Below are positions 1-5,639 of a stretch of DNA of 19,928 nucleotides, one piece after another. Each line of letters starts with the position of its first letter. The stretch's first letter is position 1. The position numbers and the translations under genes were made by a program. This stretch comes from Chloroflexota bacterium. Its GTDB lineage: Bacteria; Chloroflexota; Dehalococcoidia; GIF9; AB-539-J10. Where the stretch lies: positions 1-19,928 of the forward strand of contig JAUVWD010000001.1 of the NCBI GenBank assembly GCA_030604285.1, given 5' to 3'. Under the pieces are notes generated by a model. It saw only the letters and a list, made by a program, of their open reading frames with translations, searched no databases and was not told the origin of the DNA.

Positions 1-272
1 CCCTGAATCTGAATCGCCTTTCCGTTGACTAGAGCATCGGCTAATTTCCTTCGGCCCGACTCCAATACGCGGTGGAAAGTCGGCCTGGATATGTGCATCC
101 TCTGAGCACATTCTTCCTGCTCCAACCTCTCCAAATCCTTAAGGCGAATGGCTTCAGTCTCCTCCAGCGAAAGGCGAACCTCTCGCAGAACACCTACAGG
201 AACTCCTACTGGCCTGAAGAGACCTGTGGTCGGCAACTGAGCAACATAGCGCAGTTTCACTGGCCTGGACAT
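1..272 (-). CDS. UPF0251 (DUF134) family predicted DNA-binding protein, C-terminus cut by window edge
   Basis: The minus strand from the ATG at 272 is open to the window edge, giving 90 visible residues. It begins MSRPVKLRYVAQLP and continues through a proline/glycine-rich segment into LSLEETEAIRLKDLE. A helix-turn-helix-like stretch follows at about residues 51-80 (QEECAQRMHISRPTFHRVL, then GRRKLADAL). This order is characteristic of the UPF0251/DUF134 family, small predicted DNA-binding proteins of anaerobic bacteria and archaea, often found near dinitrogenase iron-molybdenum cofactor-type proteins (family knowledge; no such neighbour is visible here). The start is supported by a purine-rich ribosome site (AGGAAGAGGTG, 291-281) and by a near-consensus promoter upstream. 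The target and signal are unknown. The family call is firm; the function is inference. Confidence 0.85.
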   Translation of the reverse strand, partial: MSRPVKLRYVAQLPTTGLFRPVGVPVGVLREVRLSLEETEAIRLKDLERLEQEECAQRMHISRPTFHRVLESGRRKLADALVNGKAIQIQ

Positions 273-320
273 GGAAAATCACCTCTTCCTGCTATGAATT
301 ATGAACATATGTCAATAATT

Positions 321-349
321 ATTCTAAATGACACCAATATTATTGTCAA
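321..349 (-). promoter_or_regulatory. sigma70-type promoter of the UPF0251 gene
   Basis: Read on the minus strand: TTGACA (349-344), a 17-base spacer, then TAGAAT (326-321). Transcription would start near 314, giving a leader of about 42 bases that includes the ribosome site of the UPF0251 gene. The -35 is a perfect consensus and the -10 differs by one base. Confidence 0.65.
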
Positions 350-368
350 ATCCTATCCCTATCTGGGC

Positions 369-397
369 TTGAAAATATAAGAGATTAGCGGTATAAG
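369..397 (+). promoter_or_regulatory. possible promoter of the small plus-strand gene
   Basis: TTGAAA (369-374), a 17-base spacer and TATAAG (392-397) form a good sigma70-like match. The predicted start would fall near 404, only about 9 bases before the ATG at 413 and inside the AAAGGA ribosome site, so the mRNA would have a very short leader. This placement lowers confidence. Confidence 0.35.
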
Positions 398-412
398 ATT
401 AAAGGATTTTAG

Positions 413-679
413 ATGCAGATAGAGCTTTTCCCCAGTCTTTCCCATTGCATAGAAACTGCAGCGAAGCAGGAGTTTTGGAAATCAGTAGACGAGTACACGG
501 AAAAGCAAGGGGATAAAGAGCTCGAAGAGAAGATTGAGCTCTTGAAAGCCTTCCTGGAATCGACGGATTTTAGAAAATTGCGCCGTGAAAGCGAAAAGTA
601 CCTGATAGAAGAAAAGGAAGTTAGATTTGTAATCCGCTGGAAGGGAAATAAGCCACACTATGAGATGATTGTAGATTGA
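413..679 (+). CDS. small conserved-looking protein of unknown function (88 aa)
   Basis: I do not recognise this protein. It is 88 residues, highly charged and probably soluble: a predicted helical, Glu/Lys-rich middle (about residues 20-70) followed by a beta-like C-terminal strand (KEVRFVIRWKG, then HYEMIVD). It has no signal peptide, membrane segment or cysteine pair. An AAAGGA ribosome site lies seven bases before the ATG, and no convincing gene overlaps it on the other strand. It is divergent from the UPF0251 gene, with 140 bases between their starts, and its stop lies three bases from the stop of cysS, so the two genes are tail to tail. The amino acid composition and fit between neighbours argue for a real gene. 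Confidence 0.6.
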   Translation: MQIELFPSLSHCIETAAKQEFWKSVDEYTEKQGDKELEEKIELLKAFLESTDFRKLRRESEKYLIEEKEVRFVIRWKGNKPHYEMIVD

Positions 680-682
680 TAG

Positions 683-2044
683 CTACATCTTGTGTTTCCA
701 TATGGTTCCTCGAGGGGAATCCTCTAGGGCTATGCCCAAATCAAGTAGGTCGGCCCTGATTCTGTCGGCAAGCTGCCACTGTTCAGCCCCACGCAGATCA
801 TCCCTAACGGAAATCAGAAGCTGGATGAACGCCTGGGCATCAAGTGGCGGCTTGGGTCTCTCCTTCATGGTGAAACCCAAAATGCCAGCCAGTTCCGTCA
901 AAGCACGCTGTGCTTCAGTTACATTCGTCCCCTGTTCACGACCTCGATTGATCTCCCGTGCTAGTTCGAATAGGGTAGCCACTGCCTGAGCAGTACTAAA
1001 ATCATCATCCATAGCTTCAATAAATTTCTGCTTGAAGGGCTTGCTGTCGAGACTACCCGCTTCTCCGTTAGCATCTCTTTGGCTGACCGCCTGGCGCAGT
1101 CTTTCCGCACCCTGCTCACTTGCCTCCAAAGCCTCCTCGCTATAGGTGAGTGGATTCCTATAGTGTGAGCTTAGAACAAAGAGACGGATAGCATCAGGGC
1201 TAAAGCGGCTCAGCATCTCTTTTACCGTTACTAAATTACCTGTAGATTTGCTCACTTTCTGCTCACCCAATTGCATCAGCCCATTATGTAGCCAGTATCG
1301 AACAAAGGGGGCAACCCCGGTGAAGCTTTCCGATTGAGCTATCTCATTCTCATGGTGTGGAAAAATGAGATCCTGCCCACCACCATGAATGTCGATGCTA
1401 TCCCTGAGGTACTTTAATGCCATAGCGCTACATTCTATATGCCACCCAGGCCTACCCCTCCCCCAAGGGCTATCCCAGAAGGGCTCGCCCGGCTTGGCTT
1501 CTTTCCATAGGGCAAAATCCAAGGGATATTCTTTCCCCGCTTCATCGCTGCTGAGGCTGGAGACCATTTCTGCCAGATTCTGATGACTCAGCTTGCCGTA
1601 GCCGGGAAAATTCCTGACGCGAAAATAGACGCTCCCCTCAGACTCGTAGGCGTAGCCTTTATCAATAAGGCTTTCTATGATCTCGATAATTTTGGGTATT
1701 TCTTCAGTTGCCTTGGGGTAGATGTTAGCGCGCTTCACATTCAAGGCATCCATATCATAAAAGTACTGGGCAACATATTTATTAGCTAGCTCTGATGCTG
1801 TCACTCCTACCTGTGTGGCACGATTTATTATCTTGTCATCAATATCGGTGAAGTTTTGCACATACTTGACCTTGTAGCCCCTAAATTCCAGATAACGCCT
1901 GATGACATCAAAGACAATATAACTCATAGCATGCCCGATATGGCATTCATCATAAGCAGTAATCCCACAGACGTACATGGTCACTACCTCGTTTCGGGGG
2001 CAAAATTCTTCCTTTTTCCTGGTCAGAGTATTAAATACCTTCAT
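683..2044 (-). CDS. cysS: cysteinyl-tRNA synthetase
   Basis: Class I aminoacyl-tRNA synthetase that attaches cysteine to tRNA-Cys in the cytoplasm. The 453-residue protein has the family's usual length. Visible landmarks are the first zinc-ligand region MYVCGITAYDECHIGHA, with Cys26 and the HIGH motif at 35-38. Further on are WHIECSAMAL (Cys205), the zinc/substrate region FPHHENE (near 230) and the signature lysine motif KVSKS (263-267). The open frame extends 20 codons further upstream. I chose the ATG at 2044 because an AGGAGG ribosome site (2056-2051) lies six bases before it and the protein then begins MKVFNTLTRKKE, as in relatives. The start overlaps the end of cysE by 14 bases, suggesting translational coupling. 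Placement after cysE matches cysteine supply and use. Confidence 0.97.
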   Translation of the reverse strand: MKVFNTLTRKKEEFCPRNEVVTMYVCGITAYDECHIGHAMSYIVFDVIRRYLEFRGYKVKYVQNFTDIDDKIINRATQVGVTASELANKYVAQYFYDMDALNVKRANIYPKATEEIPKIIEIIESLIDKGYAYESEGSVYFRVRNFPGYGKLSHQNLAEMVSSLSSDEAGKEYPLDFALWKEAKPGEPFWDSPWGRGRPGWHIECSAMALKYLRDSIDIHGGGQDLIFPHHENEIAQSESFTGVAPFVRYWLHNGLMQLGEQKVSKSTGNLVTVKEMLSRFSPDAIRLFVLSSHYRNPLTYSEEALEASEQGAERLRQAVSQRDANGEAGSLDSKPFKQKFIEAMDDDFSTAQAVATLFELAREINRGREQGTNVTEAQRALTELAGILGFTMKERPKPPLDAQAFIQLLISVRDDLRGAEQWQLADRIRADLLDLGIALEDSPRGTIWKHKM

Positions 2045-2744
2045 CCTTTGCCTCCTGGGCTGGAGGGTCAACAACTGCCCTAGCTTCTTCAGCAAATCTA
2101 GCACTCCCTAGGTCGGCCAACCGTTTTTCTAGCTCAGCAATCTCTGCTTCCAGATATTGAAGCTTCTCCCAAACTGGGTCAGGTAACTTCTCGACAGTGG
2201 CAGTATCAGGGTAGCGAATCTCAACTACCCGTCCCGGAACGCCAACCACAGTAGCGTGAGGTGGTACTGAATTGGTAACCACAGAGCCCGCTCCGATTTT
2301 GCTGTTGTCACCAATGGTAATAGCGCCGATTATTTTTGCACCGGCTCCAATGACCACATTATTCCCTAAAGTGGGGTGGCGCTTTGTCCTTTGCATGCTG
2401 GTGCCACCTAAAGTGACTCCTTGATACAGAGAAACACCGTCTCCAATCTCCGCCGTCTCACCGATAACCACTCCCACACCATGGTCGATAAAAAAACCCT
2501 CTCCGATTTTTGCTCCAGGGTGGATCTCAATTCCAGTGAGGAAGCGGCTGATATGGGCCATCAATCGAGGCAACACGGGAATATGCCAATTCCATAAGGT
2601 ATGCTCCATGCGATGGAACTGGCGAGCATGAAAACCGGGGTAGACAAAAACAACTTGCCAGGCATTCCTGGCTGCCGGGTCATGCTCAAGAGCAGCTTGT
2701 ATGTCCCTTCTAATACTCTTCAGAAGTCTCACTTTGAACTTCAC
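2031..2744 (-). CDS. cysE: serine O-acetyltransferase
   Basis: Transfers acetyl from acetyl-CoA to L-serine, making O-acetylserine, the first step of cysteine synthesis. The 237 residues show an N-terminal helical segment with HDPAARN (Asp22). A left-handed beta-helix of hexapeptide repeats starts near residue 72 (GIEIHPGAKIGEGFFIDHG). The catalytic histidines are seen as DHGVG (His88) and KRHPTL (His123). The short N-terminus is of the EpsC-like type. The start is a GTG whose bases overlap the stop of ispDF (GTGA). AGGAAGG sits immediately in front, so a second GTG four codons later (2732) is also possible. The last 14 bases overlap cysS. No T-box or other cysteine-sensing element fits between the genes because there is no space. 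Confidence 0.95.
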   Translation of the reverse strand: MKFKVRLLKSIRRDIQAALEHDPAARNAWQVVFVYPGFHARQFHRMEHTLWNWHIPVLPRLMAHISRFLTGIEIHPGAKIGEGFFIDHGVGVVIGETAEIGDGVSLYQGVTLGGTSMQRTKRHPTLGNNVVIGAGAKIIGAITIGDNSKIGAGSVVTNSVPPHATVVGVPGRVVEIRYPDTATVEKLPDPVWEKLQYLEAEIAELEKRLADLGSARFAEEARAVVDPPAQEAKDEGI

Positions 2745-3838
2745 CCTTCCTGGACTAAAGCCACAGCCTGGGCAGCTATCCCCTCCTCCCTCCCAACAAA
2801 CCCTAAGCCATTATTGCTGCTAGCCTTAATTGCTACCTGTGCTGAATCAATACCCAAAGCTTGGCTGACTCTGCAACGCATCTCCTCGATGAAAGGGGAA
2901 ATCCTGGGATTTCCCGCCATAATAGTAACGTCGATATTAGCAATCCCAAAGCCTTCCCTTTTGAGCAAGTCCCCAACTTCCGACAATAGAGCTAAGCTGG
3001 AAACGTGCTCGTACCTTGGCTCTTCAGGGGGAAATAACGTGCCAATATTGCCAAGACAAGCGGCACCAAGCAAAGCGTCTATTATGGCGTGACTTGCTAC
3101 GTCGGCATCGCTATGCCCCAGCAGCCCCTTATCAAAGGGCAGCTCCACCCCCCCCAAGATCAACCTACGCCCTGGGACCAGAGGGTGAGCGTCATAGCCA
3201 ATGCCAACACGCATTTCCTTTTTCTCCTGAGCAATCACCTCGGCTACCTTCAGGTCCTCTGGAGTAGTCACTTTTATATTATCATAAGAACCCGTGTAAA
3301 TTCTTACGCTGTACCCTAAGCGCTCAACTGCAGCAGCATCATCAGTAAGCTCCGCCACAAGCCCCCTATATGCTTCAGTGATTATATCAAATCTGAAAAC
3401 TTGTGGAGTTTGCGCTGCCCATAACCTATCACGGTGAAGCGTCTCCGTAATCAGCCTTTCACCATTAGTGAGCTTTATGGCATCCTTAACTGGCACCGCG
3501 GCTATAGCAGCACCAGTCTCCATAGCAGTTTTCAAGCCAGTCGCGATGGAATCCAAAGTCAGGAAGGGGCGAGCCCCATCCTGAATCACAACCCAGTCGC
3601 AATCTTTTAGCTTGCGTAATCCTTCCGTCACCGAATCTTGTCGGCGTGCGCCGCCAAGAGATATGGTGGCTTTGGACCAGCCTCTTGCCTCCTTTAATCT
3701 CTTCCCTAGCTCCAGACTTGCCTCATTCAATACAACCACTATTTGCTGAACCAAGTCGCATTTCTGGCAGATATCCACTGACCAAGCTAGCAAAGGTTTG
3801 CCCCCAAGAGGAGCAAATATCTTATTTATGTTGCCCAT
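2741..3838 (-). CDS. ispDF: bifunctional IspD/IspF of the MEP isoprenoid pathway, N-terminus out of frame
   Basis: Fusion of 2-C-methyl-D-erythritol 4-phosphate cytidylyltransferase (residues 1 to about 208 of this frame) and 2-C-methyl-D-erythritol 2,4-cyclodiphosphate synthase (from MRVGIGYDAHPL, residue 209). IspD landmarks: DGARPF, VPVKDAIK, QTPQVF, KVTTPEDL. IspF landmarks: metal-binding Asp216 and His218 (GYDAH), then GHSDADV (His242) and His250. The first in-frame ATG (3838) is too late. The preceding codons encode GAIIVAAGRSKR, the nucleotide-binding loop every IspD needs, but have no start codon. A natural ATG at 3882, overlapping the radA stop as ATGA and preceded by GGGAGG, is one base out of phase and meets TAG after two codons. 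Real frameshift, unusual initiation or sequence error are all possible. Confidence 0.9.
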   Translation of the reverse strand: MGNINKIFAPLGGKPLLAWSVDICQKCDLVQQIVVVLNEASLELGKRLKEARGWSKATISLGGARRQDSVTEGLRKLKDCDWVVIQDGARPFLTLDSIATGLKTAMETGAAIAAVPVKDAIKLTNGERLITETLHRDRLWAAQTPQVFRFDIITEAYRGLVAELTDDAAAVERLGYSVRIYTGSYDNIKVTTPEDLKVAEVIAQEKKEMRVGIGYDAHPLVPGRRLILGGVELPFDKGLLGHSDADVASHAIIDALLGAACLGNIGTLFPPEEPRYEHVSSLALLSEVGDLLKREGFGIANIDVTIMAGNPRISPFIEEMRCRVSQALGIDSAQVAIKASSNNGLGFVGREEGIAAQAVALVQEG

Positions 3839-3878
3839 CCGCTTACTCCTACCGGCAGCAACTATGATAGCTCCTACT

Positions 3879-5279
3879 TCATTCCTTTATCCTCCCGACC
3901 TTCTTGGTAAGTCCTAGCTTTAGAGCCTCAACCACAGAGCTAGCCTCAATTAGCTGAATATCTGTATAGCCAAGTGAAAGTCTGGTTTCAAGCTTAGGCA
4001 GGACACAGGATTTGAACCCCAATCTGACAGCTTCCGTAACTCGCCTCTCTATCTGTGATACCCGCCTGAGCTCCCCGTTTAGGCCTACTTCCCCCAGCAC
4101 AACCAAACCAGCGATTGGCTTACTACTATAGAAACTAGAGGCAATGGCTGTGGCAATTCCTAAATCAATTGCTGGCTCACTGATCCTCAAGCCACCAGTC
4201 ACGTTGACTATAATATCTTGGTTAAAAAGCTTCAGGCCGGTACGCTTGGTGAGCACAGCAGTTATTAGGAGGAGCCGGTTAAAATCAACTCCATTAGCAG
4301 TGCGCCTGGGCGGACCAAAATTGTTGGGAGTGGTCAAAGCTTGAATCTCCACCAACAAAGGGCGACTTCCCTCGAGGGTTGGTACCACCACTGAGCCAAT
4401 AGCTCCATCCTTGTATTGAGATAAGAAGAATTGAGACGGGTTCTCTACTTCTGTTAGCCCGCTATTGCCCATCTCGAATATGCCTACCTCGTTGGTAGAG
4501 CCAAAGCGATTCTTCACGCCTCGCAACACTCGGTAGCTGCTAAATGGTTCACCCTCGAAGTAAAGCACCACATCAACGATATGCTCCAAGGTTCCAGGTC
4601 CTGCGATAGCTCCCTCTTTAGTGACATGCCCAGTTATTAATATAGGCACATTATTTCGTTTCGCCCAATACTCCAGCCTCAAAGTACATTCTCTCACCTG
4701 ACCAATGCTGCCTGGCGCTCCAGACACGTCTTCTAGATACATAGTCTGAATGGAATCAACAACTGCTAAGCTCGGTGAGAGTCGTTCCAAATGCTCTAAG
4801 ACAGCGGACAAGTTAGTTTCGGGAAGAAAGTAAAGCCCTTTGCCCTCCAGGCTCAAGCGCTCAGCCCTGAGTTTGACTTGATCAATGGATTCCTCCCCCG
4901 AAATATAGGCAATGGGCCTAATAGTCTCGGCCATGGCCGCTGAAATTTGAAGTAACAGAGTAGATTTACCTATTCCTGGCTCTCCCCCAACAAGTACTAA
5001 CGAACCACGCACCAAGCCGCCTCCAAGAACTCGGTTCACTTCATTAAACCCGGAGTGGAGGCGGGGGAAAGCAATCTTCTCTACATGGGAAAGCTCTCGG
5101 GGTTCATTTCCTGTAGAGTAGAGCAAACTAGAGGAGCGACGAAACAAAGTGGTTGTGGTCTCTACAAAGCTATTCCATGCCCCGCAATTAGGGCAGTGCC
5201 CTAACCACTTGAGACTTTCTTTACCACATTGCTGACAAACAAACACATATTTGGGTTTGTCCCGATTACTGGATTTCAA
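3879..5279 (-). CDS. radA: DNA repair protein RadA (Sms)
   Basis: RecA-like ATPase that processes branched recombination intermediates and acts as a helicase on D-loops. The 466 residues show, in order: a four-cysteine zinc finger (Cys15, Cys18, Cys29, Cys32; CQQCGKES and CPNCG), the Walker A motif GEPGIGKST (99-107), a Walker B-like LAVVDSIQ, the RadA-specific KNRFG (256-260), and a C-terminal Lon-like domain ending near RIKE. Length is normal. The start used is TTG at 5279, which keeps the whole finger; the ribosome site is weak, so the exact start is uncertain. It follows the biotinyl protein by 26 bases and its TGA overlaps the presumed ispD ATG. It probably belongs to the clpC-cysS transcription unit. 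Confidence 0.95.
   Translation of the reverse strand: MKSSNRDKPKYVFVCQQCGKESLKWLGHCPNCGAWNSFVETTTTLFRRSSSLLYSTGNEPRELSHVEKIAFPRLHSGFNEVNRVLGGGLVRGSLVLVGGEPGIGKSTLLLQISAAMAETIRPIAYISGEESIDQVKLRAERLSLEGKGLYFLPETNLSAVLEHLERLSPSLAVVDSIQTMYLEDVSGAPGSIGQVRECTLRLEYWAKRNNVPILITGHVTKEGAIAGPGTLEHIVDVVLYFEGEPFSSYRVLRGVKNRFGSTNEVGIFEMGNSGLTEVENPSQFFLSQYKDGAIGSVVVPTLEGSRPLLVEIQALTTPNNFGPPRRTANGVDFNRLLLITAVLTKRTGLKLFNQDIIVNVTGGLRISEPAIDLGIATAIASSFYSSKPIAGLVVLGEVGLNGELRRVSQIERRVTEAVRLGFKSCVLPKLETRLSLGYTDIQLIEASSVVEALKLGLTKKVGRIKE
3891..3896 (-). promoter_or_regulatory. ribosome binding site pointing to the natural ispD start
   Basis: On the minus strand GGGAGG (3896-3891) lies eight bases before the ATG at 3882, which overlaps the radA stop. 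It sits where an ispD start would be expected and argues that translation was meant to begin at 3882, although this ATG is out of frame with the rest of ispDF. Confidence 0.5.
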
Positions 5280-5305
5280 ATATCTAGTAAGATAATTGGA
5301 GGCAA

Positions 5306-5527
5306 TTAATACTCAATGACGGCTATCTTATCACCGGTCTTGACTAATTGTCCCGGCGAAACTCCTACATCTACCACCGAGCCTGTCACCGGGGCCACTA
5401 AGGGGTTCTCCATTTTCATGGCTTCTAGAATACAAATTATTGCACCCTCCTCAACGGTGTTGCCCACAGTCACGTCCACGCTCAATATTTTGCCAGGCAT
5501 CGGTGCTTCTATTAACTCTTGCGCCAT
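5306..5527 (-). CDS. stand-alone biotinyl (biotin carboxyl carrier) domain protein
   Basis: A 73-residue protein that is entirely a biotin/lipoyl attachment domain. It starts AQELIEAPMPGKILSV, carries the biotinylation motif EAMKME with target Lys38, and ends with GQLVKTGDKIAVIEY. Such domains carry CO2 between a biotin carboxylase and a carboxyltransferase, as in pyruvate, propionyl-CoA or methylmalonyl-CoA systems, and the AMKM motif marks biotin rather than lipoate. No carboxylase or transferase subunit is in the window, so the partner is unknown. The methylmalonyl-CoA operon about 8 kb away makes a propionyl-CoA carboxylase or methylmalonyl-CoA decarboxylase partner attractive (inference only). 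It lies 112 bases after clpC and 26 bases before radA, in the same direction. Confidence 0.88.
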   Translation of the reverse strand: MAQELIEAPMPGKILSVDVTVGNTVEEGAIICILEAMKMENPLVAPVTGSVVDVGVSPGQLVKTGDKIAVIEY

Positions 5528-5639
5528 TCTTGAAGCTCTCTAGACCTTATTAATTGCCACGTCAAGCCTCTTGTTGATAAATGTCACTTTCTTAATACCA
5601 GAAACCAGTGAATAACTTGTCAGCCCTTAACGAATCCTA

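Noticed and set aside
72..380. Plus-strand open frame of 102 codons at the left edge
   Set aside because: It lies antisense to the UPF0251 gene, which has family motifs, a promoter and a ribosome site; the plus frame has none.
2031..2760. T-box or cysteine-responsive leader before cysE-cysS
   Set aside because: The genes overlap with their neighbours, leaving no room for a leader, and no T-box core sequence is present.
5537..5565. TTGACG, 17 bases, TAGAGA upstream of the biotinyl gene
   Set aside because: The predicted transcript would start only about three bases before the ATG and exclude any ribosome site, and the -10 is weak.
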